A stretch of 64,000 nt of DNA from Buxus sempervirens (GCA_947561395.2 OX387194.1:10960048-11024047), one strand, 5' to 3'; positions 1 to 12,589 are shown, counted from the first letter of the stretch. Numbers and translations are program-made. The notes: generated by a model not told the origin, from the letters alone.

Positions 1-3000
1 CATATTGCCAATGAAGATATATGAATCATCCCAGCCCCATATTGCTCTGCATCAATAAACATAGACAACACTGATTAAATAAGGATCATAATTCTATAGA
101 AATGCATACATTAAATAAATGAAATCTTGATAAAGTGATACATGCTGTCCCGATGTGTTTTTTTCCTTTCTTTTGAGTTAAAATTCAGCTAAGGGCAGTG
201 GGTTACAAAGTCTGAACTGGCTTATCTTAACTGTATTAAATGGGTTCCTCACCTTCCATATATGACTGCATACAAACAAATAGTGTGCACAAATCCAACG
301 ACCAATTAGAAATAGGAAACAGGAAGAGCTTTGCTATTCATAAGCTTTCTTATCGAAAATTATGGCATTTTGATGGCATTTTGGGATGTACTATGGATTG
401 CTCTCACTTTAAGTTTCAATTACAATAAAAAAAATATCCCACTATTAGAAAGGGGTGGAAATCTCTCTCCATCGGGAAGAGCAAAATCTTTCAGAAGACT
501 CAGGCCTTGAGTTTATAGCAATACATTAAAGAGGAAACGATAGCTGAATAGGAATAAAAAGAACATCACAGCCTACAAATCTCCATACCTAACAAGAACT
601 CTCTCTTCTATCCAACATATTTTTGCAGTTAAAGTGACTTGAAACAGAACATCAAGGCCAAGAAATTTTTTGTAAGGAATTAAAGAATTAGGGTATAAAG
701 TATATGAAATTAAAAGGAAGCAAGAAACAATAATGATACAGAAAATGTTACTTGGATAATTCTATAATGGCTTCAAGAATTTTAATGGAAAAATATTTGG
801 AAGCCATTATTTGCATGCAACTGTTAATTAACCCAACGACACACATACACACACGCACAGACATGATCTGAAGTTGTAAGTTATCCTGAAAGTACAATAT
901 TTGTTTTGGGGGTGAGCGTGGGGGGTGGTTTTTGTGTCATTTGACCAAGTGAAAATACATGAAAAAGTCTTTGGCTAAGAATATTTGTTAGAGAAGAGAT
1001 GTTAGGGAACATGATTAATATCCTGTTAGTCTTTGCTTGCATGGAGTTCATGGACTTTATTATTTATGATATTCTAAGGGGATGGAGTGGCTGATTCTAC
1101 ACCTTTGAACAAGGTTATCCGCTCAATTGGTCTCAATCAATGCTATATGGACATTTTATAGGTGTAGTATCCATTTGAAATCCCATTTTTTTGAGATACA
1201 ACGTCAACTAAGAATATTCCTTCCCTCTAGCACTTGAACATGAAATCCTTATTCTTTGAGCAAAAAAAAGTGCATTCCTTCATGGATATCAAATAAAGAC
1301 AATATTCAACCATAAAACAAAGCAATTAGAAACCAAAAACATGACAATGCAAAATTAAAAGCATGATAGTTTAATATAATTAGCCCATAGAAGACTGATT
1401 TTGAGACATAGGCCCTTGAATGTTTCCGGAAATCTTATCAATCAATCTAATAAAACTTGCCTTTATAACAAGTACATAGATTTGATGCACCTAACATATC
1501 TGATACATATATTCATATTTTCTCGTGTTGGACTCGGTGCAATGGATAAAGGGTCCCACGTATCATTGTAATATTCCCACCCCATTCTGACGACATTGAA
1601 CTCAACACACATGAACTCAATTTATAATGCCGATCCACCAGTATAGAAGATATTCAAGACATGGTTTCGGGCTTCGGTTGAAACCAGTATGCTTAATGAA
1701 AAGTATCAACTCTGTTTAATCAAAACATTAAACCATGCTCCAGGATGATGATTGAGAACCACTTGTGCATTTGACTCCTACTTGAGATCTTTAGCTGTTC
1801 TGCAGATATGCCTCTCCTTCATGGTTTAAAACCCCAAAAGTACCTTAGCCTTCACAAGGCATTGTTACAAGGAAATTAATAAGGTGATATCTGAGAGACA
1901 AAGAAGGGTTCATGTGTACAATCTTTAAAACAATCTGATTTTATATGATTTGATGAATATTTGACTCTCAGGACTATTATGATGCTATGACTGAAGCTGC
2001 TCATGCATTTTGATGAGGACGGACGACTTCCTTCGTAACCCCATTACCTTTGTTGTTCTGATATTCACAAGTGACAGAATGTACATGGATATCAGCTTTT
2101 TCGTAGAGTGGGATCAAATGAGTCACATATAAAGCAGGATTAGGTAAAGAAGAGTAGTTCTTGATCTAAAAATATTTTTAATATTAAAATATCACATCAC
2201 ATCAACAGTTGATCTGGTATGTTTCGTACCTGAAAGAAGAACAGTTTATCTGGTATGTGTCATACCTGAAAGAAGAAAGCCATCTGCCTGTCTGATTATC
2301 GTGATAAATCATAGAACGATCCATCAAATCGACCCCACTTAGTAATCCAATTTTGTTATTAATGCTACAGGAGATAGAGAATTATCAAAAAAAAAAAAAA
2401 AAAAAGGAGATAGATAGAGAAAAAGTTCAGAAATAATTAAAATCATCTGCTGATTTGAAATATGGAACAACATCAAGAAAAAGGTATTCATGAAATATAA
2501 AACTAAGTTTTAACATTCTTAAAAAACAGAATATTAATAGTAGTATGCTAACATGTTGCTGATTCCAATTTTCTACAAAATAAACAGTCAAATGACAGGC
2601 GTACTGTCCACTACAAACATGATACCCAAAAAACCAATCAATAGACAATCCGAGTTCACAAGGGAAGTTAGTGATATAACACATGTTTAAACCTGATGCA
2701 ACTACCCATCTGGGGAAGGCAGGAGCAGTAGCAAACTTGAAAGGAAAAAAAGATGATATGAACAGCATTTAAAAAATAAATTATACACAGATTAACTATT
2801 ACAAACTATTTCTTGAAACAAAAAAAATAGTACATAGAAACATTTAAACTGCTACAAACTAATTTGTGAAACACAATGTTTCACTTTCTTTAGCATCGTT
2901 AAAATTCTAAATTTAAAATTTAAACTTGTGTTTTAGACTAGCAACTGAGCTCTCAACTTTATTGCTTCAACACTCAACAAGGTCTGACAGCATGATACAT

Positions 3001-6000
3001 AACAAACAACAGAAATAGCTAATGCCTTGTGTTTCACAGGAAGTTCATCTCAATCACAACAAGAAAAAATAGCAAACTATCCATTTATCTTGATCAACAA
3101 ACGTAATAAACATATAAAAAACAAGTAGTTCGCAGAAAATTAAATGAGTTCTCTGCTCCAAACATTTATGATATACCTTGTTGTCACAAGACAACTTCCT
3201 GTAGGTGAGAAATAAGCAGAATGTACAGCCCTCTTATTATTAAATATCTTCAGTGTCTTTGGTTTATCCCCATTGATACTTCTCAAATCCCAAATGCAAG
3301 CAGTCCCATCTGTGGAACTTGTAGCCACCATGTTGGTGTTTACTGGATGAAAATCTATGGAATTGATCCTATCATTATGCAAAATCCATGAACCTGATGA
3401 CTTTCCTGCCCTCTCATCCCAAACTTTCAAGCATCCATCACCTTCACCAAAGTATAAGGACTTCACATCATGTGGTCTTTGAGAGAGAGAAAAAATAGCA
3501 TCATCACAGGAATACACTAGATTAAAAACCTCCTTTTCAATATCCATCAAACGAACAAATCCATCATAGCAGCTGGTAAACATCTGCATATGGACACAGA
3601 CATTAGTTTCTTTTCCAAATAAACAAAACTGGAGAAAAATACTAAATTGCACTAGCAACTGTGGGGATGAAGATGTCAATGCACATATAAGAGTCCTGTT
3701 AAGCTATAAATGGACAGATAGCTAGGAAGAAATAAAATAACAACATAGGTGAAGGTGCCAAACAATAAAATTTCTTGTTGATACTATCATAATCTATCAT
3801 TACGGTTGGTAAGTTAGCGTATACTCCTGCTTACACCTATAAGGGTATATAAAAGACTAAGGAAAAGGACATGTTAATGGCTATTGAGTTCTTTCCCTTC
3901 CTCATATTTCCAACGTATTCAGCCTTTGGTCTTTTATCATGATGCATGCCACGAATATGCATAATTCTTTTTCTTGCATTAATTATTGAAACTACAGGAA
4001 ATTTTTATAGCTTATGTAATTTCAAATAAAAATGTATAAACAATCTTCCAGATTGCCTAACTATTTTGTTCAATTATGAACTTCTACATACAATATTTAG
4101 TTATCATAAACAGCAACTTGCAACAGCAATGAACATAACGAGTAGCATGATTGGATAGTTTGCCCTTTAAGCATGCAAAATATAGACCCGTTGTGACACC
4201 TGTAAATGGAAGGAAATGGTGAAAGATGAAGGATATTGAAGGGCTAGAAGAAGACCAAAGGACTTGAATGGAGTGAATAATGAACTAAGACACATGCAAA
4301 AGACATGATTTTTAAAAGATTGGAATGTCAGAAAGGATTCATGTTTCCAATCCAATTAATTAGTACAAGGCACTTAGTCTAGTTGGCTACTGCATAAAAT
4401 AGAACATACCACATGAAAGAACGATCTGGCTAATCAAGGCAAACCATTTGAAAGGGGATCATCTGGGTTAACCACATGAGCATATCTTAACTAATTAATA
4501 GACACTCAATTTTTTTCACGTCTCTCTAAACAAGAAAAAGTGTTAGTCTTAAGCAAGTCTGTTATACCACATGGAAATTTTATTTGTATTTGAAAATTAA
4601 TATATGACCTAGGGTTGATTTATAGAACAGATAAAGAAGTGGGGCTCTCCAAAGATGCTTCCTTATATGAGTTGCCCACCTCAACAGGTTGCTTTGGACA
4701 ACCATGGCCCTTTCAGCAATACATAATGCCAAAACAATTGAAGATATACTGTTCACTGTCATTCTTGCAGTAGTGTTTTCAGAAGCATAAATTAAATATT
4801 AACACATTGCAACATCACTTATCCATCTTGGAAAAGATTTTTCATTGGGAAACTAAAATGAAGATAAAAAAATGAATGTTCTTCGTTCCAATGTACTTGA
4901 GATAACTTCTGTATTATTTATGGAAGAAACCTTGGAAGGCATGGAAGGAAGTAGCACAATGAAATGGGCCTTTGTAAACATAGTAAAACAGGCATGGAGA
5001 AGTTTGCAACACACCTTTTGGATGAACATGGAAGAATTTTTGCTTGACAAAGTTTTATATGCCTATTTTAAAGAAGTGACAGTTAAAACATAAAAAATGT
5101 CTTTGGCAACATTGAACACAATTAAAGAACAACCAAAAGAATCTCAGGACTCAAGACATCACCATTGTGTACCTTTGACAATGAAAATGGCCAAATCGAT
5201 ATGCCTGAAATGGGACCCGTATGAGGGCGATAGAGGTAAATTCCATCACCTTCCACATCCTTCAGGCCAGCATTCCAAAATCCAACATTGCCGAACTTGT
5301 TACTTGCAACAATCATCCTCCGTTCTCTATAAGGAAAGAATTGTACATTCATTATTCTTCCAGGCATTAGTCGTGCAACATTATCTGGATTCAAGGTTAA
5401 TGAGTCCAAATCAAGTGAATCCTTAAACCTGTCACTTTCTCTCTTGACCAAGCAACCCAATTTTGAATTATCCTTCACATCCATAACCAGATTGTCAAAC
5501 CTGGCATCAGGAGAAACCCCATTACAGCAATGTTCCCTTTCGATTGAAGAACTCAACGGGGAGTTTTTTGACATATCCATGATCGTATCTATGAGAGCCC
5601 GATCAGAAAATGTACCACTATATGCATCTCTCATACTGAGAGGACCCAAATTTCTAGGAGAAGGGTTCGGTTGCACAGGAGATTTAGGGGTTTTAGGAAG
5701 GCTCTCGGCAAAATCGTCTTCTAAGCTCTTCGCGATGGAGAAATCTGGGGGCATTCCTCGGGCACGTAGGGATCTCCGAATTACAATAGGGCTTCTGGTT
5801 TTGGGTTTCTTTTCTGGTGCAATTTTATAAGCCTTGGCTTCGATTCTGCCGCGAGAGAAAGAGAACCAAATTAAAAAAGAGAATCTTCAGAGGGAAACCA
5901 TGGGCTTAAACAAATAAACCAGAAATAATAATAGACAGGAGGAAGAAAGAAGAAGAAGACCTCTGTCGCTTAGCCCCAGAAGCAATCTCGTTAGCTTTGG

Positions 6001-6091
6001 ATTGCAGCTTCAGCGATGCCATCATTTCGTCATTACGCCTTATGTTCTCCAGCCTCCGGCGCTCGTACTCTGTTAGGGTCTGAGGCTCCAT
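1..6091 (-). CDS. WDR76: WDR76-like WD40-repeat protein, 3' end beyond the left edge
   Basis: Exons read from the minus strand: 6091-5961, 5845-5173, 3583-3177, 2364-2266 and 46-1 (partial). All junctions are GT-AG and the phases agree (131+673 nt = 268 whole codons, then 2-nt carry-overs). The first exon starts MEPQTLTEYERRRLENIRRN, the N-terminal signature of plant WDR76-type proteins. Exon 2 holds a basic, Ser/Pro-rich linker and the first WD blades (NVQFFPYRERRMIVAS, VGFWNAG). Exon 3 gives YFGEGDGCLKVWDERAGKSS and MVATSSTDGTACIWDLRS. Exon 4 gives IYHDNQTGRWLSSF and the edge exon AIWGWDDSYIFIGNM. The family forms a beta-propeller, and animal WDR76 is a nuclear CUL4-DDB1-linked, chromatin/DNA-damage-associated protein; the plant role is inferred. 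No stop or frameshift is seen in the exons. The product begins at the first ATG, preceded by a GA-rich leader (6117-6147). Confidence is high for the family and good for the splice sites. Confidence 0.9.
2213..2277. repeat. Tandem duplication of the exon-4 splice donor of the WD40 gene
   Basis: Two 29-bp units (2213-2241 and 2249-2277) differ at two positions. Each contains the minus-strand exon end TCTTCTTTCAG followed by GTATG or GTACG. Splicing at the inner donor (last exon base 2266) keeps the family sequence. Splicing at the outer one (last base 2230) would add 36 nt, which is in frame and has no stop. Confidence 0.8.
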
Positions 6092-7218
6092 GGTAGGGCG
6101 AGCAGATTCAGGCTCCGAGAGAGAGAGAGAGACAGAGAGACAGAGGGTTCTGCTTTGCACCATTTCGTCACTGCGGTTTTTGCGTGTGTTATAGAACCGG
6201 AAATGAAAATGGCGGGAACGAAGACGGAAATCCACGTGGACAACCTTTAGGGGGACTCGCAATTCGCAAGCAAAAAAAATAACCACGTGGCAATTTTTTA
6301 TAATAGACTTCGGACCTGAAAGGGTCTTGATTGACGTTTGGACAGAGTGAAATCTTTTTTTTTTTCTTTTTTGGTAACGCAGAGTGAAATCGTCTCTCGC
6401 CTTTCCCTGAAGCGCTCCCTTATGCGTCCGTGAGATGCTACAAAATTTTCTTATTGTGATTTTTAAAGTTTACTTAATATCCCCATGAGCTTAAAGGAAT
6501 TGCCCTTCACTTCTAAAAGAATGAAAAATGTTACTTTTGCCCCTGTCTTTATAAGAATTGTCTATAAAAAAATCTCATTTAAAGAAAAAAGATCACTTTT
6601 CAAAACAATTGACTTGCAAGGTCATTTTTGAAAAAAAAATATTAATAAGTAGTGTCTTTTTATTGTAACTACATGGGATACGAGTGTTGTCTACTTGGGA
6701 TGAACGTATTGTATGTGAGATACAAGCTTCGTTACATGGGATATGAGTACATCCTACGTGGGGCACGAGCGCATCATATGCTCGTGTCCCAAGTAGGTTG
6801 CGCTTTTATCCCTCATAGCTGCTTTTATACATACCAGCCAAAAGTGACACTTTTTTCATAATTTTTCATTTTTTTAAAAGTAATTTTTCTAAAACATTTA
6901 AATGTTAAAATAATTGAATTTATTTTGACTTGTTTTTTGCCCCTCCTGAGTTAATTTTCTAGCTCCGCCCCTGCATCCACGTATATATGTGTGCACATAA
7001 ATGTGCGTTTTTGATTCCAAAATGAAACATATTCATACTTACTTATGTGCCAAAATTAAAAAATAAAAATAATGCTAAAGAGATCTTGACATAGTTTGAT
7101 AGTAGAATAAACATTATTGGATTATTCTAAACTACTCTTCGTTTGATTAGTCACTTAGCATTGAGAAAAAAAAAGGTTTTATACCCAATGGAAGGTTAAA
7201 AAACTTTATGTGCAATGC
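6092..7218. other. Intergenic region upstream of the WD40 gene
   Basis: This holds the divergent 5' flank of the WD40 gene. I see a GA/GAC-rich leader at 6117-6147 and a T-rich run near 6355. A weakly repetitive stretch at 6660-6800 has several 'gggatac/gggcacgag' words, including a short inverted pair around 6755-6795. No coding region is recognisable. Confidence 0.5.
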
Positions 7219-7662
7219 TAGAGCCGGCAAAATGACACTCGACCCGACGGGTCAACCCGATTATAAACTGGTTCGGTTGACCCGTTTATTAATTGGGTTG
7301 GGTGCGGGTTGGGGTTTTTCCAACCCGCCAGTAATCGGGTCAACCCTAATTATGACTCGCTAACCTGACGGGTAATCCTGATTTTTTAAAAAAGGCGACA
7401 AAAGTGCCCCATTCTGACCCGATTAACCAGACCCGACCTAGGTACAACCCGATCCAATTAACCCCCAACCCTATTTTAATAATATTTTTTGAAAAAAAAA
7501 AAATAAAAAAAAAAATAATAAACTGGTTGGCAGGTTGAACCCATTTATAGGTGTGGGTTGGGGGGTTTTCCAACCCGCCTTAATTTAGTCCAACTTGAAC
7601 CCGACCCTATTAACCCCCAACCCAATTATGACCTGACCCGAACACGACCCGTTGCCAGCTTT
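7219..7662. mobile_element. Non-autonomous hAT-type MITE, copy 1
   Basis: 444 bp with inverted ends (TAGAGCCGGCAA on the left; its counterpart ttgccagctt on the right) and near-identical 8-bp flanks (tgcaatgc / agcaatgc). The interior consists of 'gggttgggt / acccaaccc' words. No coding capacity. The TIR and the 8-bp duplication fit hAT MITEs. Confidence 0.7.
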
Positions 7663-7769
7663 AGCAATGCAAGAAAGTTTAGAGAGATCCCAATCAAAGC
7701 CGCTACATACTTAAAACCAAGCATAGATTTGTTTTTTTTAATGTAGAATTAAGTTTAACCCATGAAAAG

Positions 7770-7838
7770 GGGCTGAGATTGCAGATCAACGCCAACTCAG
7801 GTGCTACCTATAAAAATAGAGCCAAATCAAATTTTTTA
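7770..7838. repeat. Extra copy of the dirigent 3'-flank motif
   Basis: About 68 bp ('gctgagattgcagatcaacg' onward, through the 'aggtgctacc' word) recurs at 8690-8757 and 61060-61122. Two copies in one flank and one in the other suggest that dirigent-flank units were once arranged in tandem. Confidence 0.65.
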
Positions 7839-7929
7839 AAGGGACTATGGCTGTTTAGGCCATGGAAGTTTGAGGCAATAATAGGTTTGTGATGTCCTTA
7901 AATGTTATGGACCGCATGTGTGCTATGCT

Positions 7930-8366
7930 TAGGGCTGGCAAAATGTGGCCCGACCTGACAGGTCAGCCCAACCCAACTCGATTTAAACGGGTTTGGGTTG
8001 ACCCGTATATTAATTGGGTTGGGTGCAGGTTGGGGTTTCCCCAACCTGCCAGTAATTGGGACAACCCGATTATAACCCGGCGACCCGATGTGTAACCCGA
8101 TTTTTAAAAAAAAGGCAGCAAAAGTGTCCCGCTACGACCCGATTAACCCTCCAACATGACCTAATTAACCCCCCAACCTTATTTTAATCATATTTTTTAA
8201 AAATAAAAAATAAAAAAATAATAAACATTTTGGCGGGTTGAACTCGTTTATTGGCGGGTTGGGTTGGGTTTGGGTTAGGGTTTTTCCAAACCGCCATAAA
8301 CGAGTCCAACCCGATTAACCCCAAACCGATTATGACCCGACCCAACTCAACATGTTGTCAGCTCTA
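7930..8366. mobile_element. Non-autonomous hAT-type MITE, copy 2, with paralogous empty site
   Basis: 437 bp, starting tagggctggcaaaatg and ending gttgtcagctcta, so the ends are inverted repeats of the same family as 7219-7662. The flanks are gctatgct and gctacact. The paralogue near 60480 has a single uninterrupted gctacact at this point, so the insertion and its 8-bp target duplication are directly visible; the left copy has since changed at two bases. Confidence 0.85.
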
Positions 8367-8975
8367 GCTACACTGATGTATTCAACGAGTCTATAGTCTT
8401 GGGCGATAGGCCTAGGTAAGCTTTGAAAATCTCATTGTGATGGGTGCTCGTCTGGTTTCTGTAAAAATGCTAAATTAAAAGAAATTTAAAAAAAATTTAA
8501 GTTAAAGGATTAAAAGGGTTGGGTCAGGTTCAATCCATTTATTTCGGGTTGGATTCAGTTCCATGATTTTCCAACCCGTTGGTGAACGGATTGAAGCTGA
8601 CCCAAACCAGGCTCAACCCATTTACAACCCGCTGAAACTCAACCCAACCCGACTCATGCATGGCCACCTCTCCATGAAGAGATCGAGGCTGAGATTGTAG
8701 ATCAACGCCATCTCAGGTGCTACCTATTAAATAGAGCCAAATCGAATTTATTAAGGGGCAAAAAGCTCCCACAAACTCCATTAAAAGGTCCGATCAAGTC
8801 ATCGGACGAAACAAAGCAAACCCATTTCGTAACAAATCGAAGCAGTCTAGAGTCCTAGACCACGAATTATTCCATCACAATCTTTAACACTGCTCTCACA
8901 AACAAAGCAAAACACTGCTCTCACGCTTAAACAGAGAAAACAATACTGCAGCAGTCACCCTCATGCTGCTGCTAA

Positions 8976-9082
8976 TTAATAATGAAAAACGGTGACATTG
9001 TACTCAACAATGGCTACGCCTCCGGTAACATTGAAGAAGTACGTCTTCAGCAAAGCAAAGCCTCGAGCCAGTGGGAAAACCC
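8976..9082 (-). pseudogene. Dirigent gene fragment, last 35 codons and stop
   Basis: The minus-strand reading gives GVFPLARGFALLKTYFFN and ends EYNVTVFHY-stop, matching the C-terminus of the intact dirigent gene at 61342 at most positions. The match ends at the Gly of the conserved G-V-F motif; beyond 9082 the sequence belongs to the FAR1-type segment. The rest of this copy is missing. Its promoter and leader remnant lies 26 kb away at about 35170-35230. It cannot encode a dirigent barrel and is a remnant. Confidence 0.88.
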
Positions 9083-9329
9083 CTGTGGAGCAACACATTT
9101 CCTCTATTCTTTCGTTGCCACTTCATTGTGGATTGGTAGGAGATTTGAAGAGGCGTCTGTTGTTGCACAACTAATTTCAATCGGGATGAAGATTTCTGAG
9201 CCTTCTTCTACCTTTGCGTGTTTTGCAAATCGTGGTAAGTTCGTCCTATCCTACTCATTTTCCCATTTTCATTTTGTTTTATTTTATTCTTGAACCCATA
9301 TTTCACATCAAAACCAATTTTGTTCAGAT

Positions 9330-10255
9330 ATGGAAAATGGGAGTCAAATGGTGTCTGAGCCAATAAATGGCATTGCAGACATCAACGCTCATTATGATGT
9401 TGTAGAAGAAAGCAGTGAAAGTGTTGAGAGCCCAATGGTTGGCATGGTTTTTGCCACTGAAGAGGACGCTTTTAGATTTTATAACAAATATGCTAGAAGC
9501 GCTGGGTTTGGTATTAGAAGAGATACGGTTCACAGAAGGAAGGATACAGGGGTCATTTTTTATAGAATTTTTTGTTGTTCAAGAGAAGGTCATTGTCGGC
9601 ATGATAAAAGAGATACGGAAGTCCAAAAGCACCGTGCTGAGACCAGGATTGGTTGTATGGCACGATTGAGGATTTTGATGAACAGCGAGGGAAAATTTGT
9701 GGTGTCGCAATTTGAGCCAAATCATAATCATCAGTTACTGAATCCTAAGATGGCTCATATGTTAAGATCTCATAGGCAGGTAAGCGAGATCCAGGCTACG
9801 GAAATCGATTTAGCCGATCAAACAGGAATTGCTCCAAAAGCAATTGTAAAACTTATGCGGAGAGAAGCTGGCGGTGTTGATACTCTTGGATTTATGCGTA
9901 GGGATTGTCACAACTATTTGCGTTCGAAGCGCATGACTGCCATAGAAGCTGGGCAGGCAGGGGCCTTGATTCAATATTTTGTTAAGAGGCAGGTAAAGGA
10001 TCGATCATTTTTCTATTCGATTCAGCTCGACGACGAAGATCTGATAACAAGTTTTTTTAGGCAGACGAAGGAATGATAGAGGATTACAATTCTTTCGGTG
10101 ACGTTGTATGTTTTGATACAACGTATAAAACGAATAAGGAGGGCCGCATTTTTGGATTATTTGTGGGGGTAAATCATCATAGACAAAGTATTGTCTTTGG
10201 AGCAGCCTTACTTTATGATGAAACAATACCGACGTTTTGCTGGCTCTTCAAGCTC
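9330..10255 (+). pseudogene. Truncated FAR1-related sequence (FHY3/FAR1 family), frameshifted
   Basis: The frame from ATG 9330 carries an acidic N-terminus, then the FAR1 DNA-binding domain (GMVFATEEDAFRFYNKYARS, then Cys/His residues in FCCSREGHCRHD, GCMARLR and EPNHNHQL), then a linker ending YFVKRQVKDRSFFYSIQLD. Around 10055-10075 a T-run frameshift plus stop separates this from the start of the MULE-transposase-like domain (MIEDYNSFGDVVCFDTTYKT to ETIPTFCWLFK). The reading is lost near 10250, where an unrelated minus-strand gene fragment begins. Full-length family members are about 600-850 residues, so more than half is missing, including most of the transposase-like core and the SWIM zinc finger. 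FAR1-family proteins are Mutator-derived transcription factors. A leader intron is plausible (donor GTAAGT at 9233, acceptor CAG ending 9326). Confidence 0.85.
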
Positions 10256-11300
10256 TTCTCAACATTTTCAATAGGGATGCTTCCATTTCGTACCCCGTAA
10301 AAGCTATACAACTCTGTCATATCGGGGATTTCTGATTTAGATGTATCAACATCTATCCCCTGTATGGGTAACCCAATTATCATCTCCACGTCGTGTGTGT
10401 TAAAGAAAATATTCTGTGCCCCAACTCTGATACATCTCTTCTCAGTATCTACATTTGGAAGAATCCAATAACAAAGTCGTCGATTAAGCTTTGTCGTGTG
10501 TAAATTCAGTAGGCACTGAAAGCCACTATCTCTAAGGCATTGCTCCTGAGAAGCGGTGAATGAAATAGCGTGCATAAACGCAATGAAATGTCTAGGTGAA
10601 CAACGTGTCTGTATCTCAGCCTATAAAAAACAAAGATAAAACGAAAAAATATATCAGTCTCAACTAATTATCCACAATAATTCCAATTATAGATAAGAAA
10701 TTTCACGAACCTATTGTTTTTTTCGCGGCCCTTGTCGTGGGACAGCCCTCTTGTATTCGTCCCACTCAAGCCGTGACGCTCTCTTAAATTCTTCTTTCTC
10801 AACCTGATTCATTGACCTCCGTGCTCCTGCAGCATCCGCGAATAACTGAAATGCAATAACTAAATAGATAAATTCATTTGAATAACGAAGTGCAAAATAA
10901 ATAAAATAAAGGATGTTCCTTAACCATTACCATTGATAATGCCTACCTGCTGCTTCATGGGGATTTGTTCACCTTCAATACGATTCTTTATTCTTTCATT
11001 TACATAATACTCCCTGAAAGAACAAAAGGAAAATCATGGCCACTAATATATTAAGAATTACAAGGATGCAAAAGGAATTAAAATAACCGTCATATTGACA
11101 ACCATACCCAAACTTATACAAAAAGTTAAACCAAAATATTGGATTGCTTCCATGCTTACTTGTAGAACAAAACAAATAAATAAGTGAAGGAAACTTTACG
11201 TGAAGTGTAGCCAATTGTTGCGCGGCTGTTTTATTCCTGTTGATGATGATCCAACAGTTTCCATTGTAGTAGTCAAACTTTTCCTGCACATTAACAAAGG
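10256..11300 (-). pseudogene. Exon-like fragments of an unrecognised transposon-associated gene
   Basis: Minus-strand open blocks with splice-like borders. 10624-10256 follows an acceptor (ttttttatag) and reads AEIQTRCSPRHFIAF, later KLNRRLCYWILPNVD and EMIIGLPIQGIDVD. It resembles the N-terminal region of plant mobile-domain/DUF1985-like proteins often carried by MULE or CACTA elements. Further blocks lie at 11282-11195 (EKFDYYNGNCWIIINRNKT), 11008-10945 (EYYVNERIKNRIEGEQIPM) and 10844-10710 (LFADAAGARRSMNQVEKEEF, then a lysine-rich end and stop). They may form one gene, but I could not join all phases. The 5' end of this block is fused to the FAR1 fragment. The family guess is weak; the presence of coding remnants is more certain. 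Confidence 0.45.
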
Positions 11301-11399
11301 CAATTTCACAATTCCAATTTCCAGCTTCAAGCAAAAAATTCTCATTAAAGCTAACAACATCATGTAACAGAGGCATTTTCAAATAAAAACAAAACTCTC

Positions 11400-12325
11400 A
11401 TGAAAAGCCTTTGTATTTACAACCCTTTAGGATAGGGTTTACATGGGGTTATATCAATCAATCTACTTTACCAAATTGAAAAGGAGAAAGTACAAACTAA
11501 TGGACCATTTTGTTATATAAAACTCTGCTAATTAAATGTAATAACAATAATCTATCTTTCAATTGAAACCAACGAAATGTTTACGCCAAATTCCGCGGGA
11601 TCTCAAGTCTTTAAACCATATCTTTTAAAGATATGGTTGCACAATAATTTGGAGGAATTGCCGCATAAAGATAGTGAGGCACCATAAATCATGTCTCAAG
11701 TTTTGATTTTGAAGATTGACCTGCAAAGTATGCCGATAATGAAGTTCTACAACTTAGATTGCTTGTAGGGATGGTGATTGAATTTTTGTGATTACTTTTG
11801 GAGCAGGGAGTGGCTAAATTTTACAAAGGTGAATTTTTGTGTGTAAAGATGATTAGCCTACCTACTGCTATTGCACATTTAAAAAATAAATACTAAAAAT
11901 ATGAATATTTTCTTCATGAGTGCGCCTACTTTTGAATCTTCTCCTCCTCGTCCAAGGAAATTAATTGTTATAGAAGAGTATTCATATTTCTATTCTCCAT
12001 AGAAATGCTCTAGAATTGAATGTGTTCGGTAGAATTTAACAGGTATTCATGGGTTTAAGACTTAATAATTTGCACATATAGACTGAAAATGAGGGCACTG
12101 AAATCATGTGTTGATGAAATGGACACAAATCTACCATCACAAACTCTCCCAAACAAAATGGAGCCAAAATCAACGTTTATCACCAATGTTCATTACTCAA
12201 AGCAATCAAAAATAAATAAAAAAAAAAGATTTGAAAATAAAAAATCGGTTGCAAATGTACCAATTAAGTCATATTTCTCTGAAAACCTCTCACTTTCGTG
12301 CCCTTCGTTTGTTGGAAAGGAAGGA
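11400..12325. other. Non-coding stretch left of the solo LTR
   Basis: AT-rich and without a recognisable gene, repeat array or terminal motif. It ends at the 5-bp target duplication AAGGA (12321-12325). Confidence 0.4.
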
Positions 12326-12589
12326 TGTAAAACCCCGACCCGGATTATATCTTAATTATTAAGATTAATTATCTAAAGTGTGATTATTAGACTAATTAAG
12401 TACTTGTGTTATGAAGATGAGGTGAATGTGGATTATTCTTGAGGATTTAGAGAAATCAATTGAACGTTATGAAAGTTATTAAGGTAAGTTTAATTAATGC
12501 TATTTCTCAATTCTAATTGTCTAAGATACTCCCCAATTAGTTTTAATGAATTGGAAATCAAATTCTGAAAAATTAGACTTATGTGTACC

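Larger units (their letters stand above)
7835..9082. repeat. Paralogous segment shared with 60385-61440
   Basis: Collinear similarity to the 3' flank of the intact dirigent gene, from 'gggactatgg' through the 'ccatggaagtttgaggcaat' word and 'aaggtccgatcaagtcatcg' into the end of the coding region. It is interrupted here by the MITE at 7930-8366, which is absent from the other copy. Similarity stops at about 9082, inside the dirigent coding sequence. Confidence 0.85.

Noticed and set aside
4872-5830. Plus-strand open frames across 4872-5093, 5097-5426 and 5444-5830
   Set aside because: They lie opposite the WD40 exon 2 or in its intron, show no domain, and the minus-strand exon explains the open reading.
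8982-9293. Plus-strand 103-codon frame just before the FAR1 fragment
   Set aside because: Its first third is the reverse of the dirigent remnant; it does not splice in frame to the FAR1 start and is better read as leader sequence.
9083-12325. A defined Helitron
   Set aside because: I could not find a convincing TC start and CTRR end with a hairpin, so it stays a hypothesis only.
12089-12355. Plus-strand 88-codon frame
   Set aside because: No recognisable domain; it crosses the AAGGA target duplication and the solo LTR start, so it is chance.
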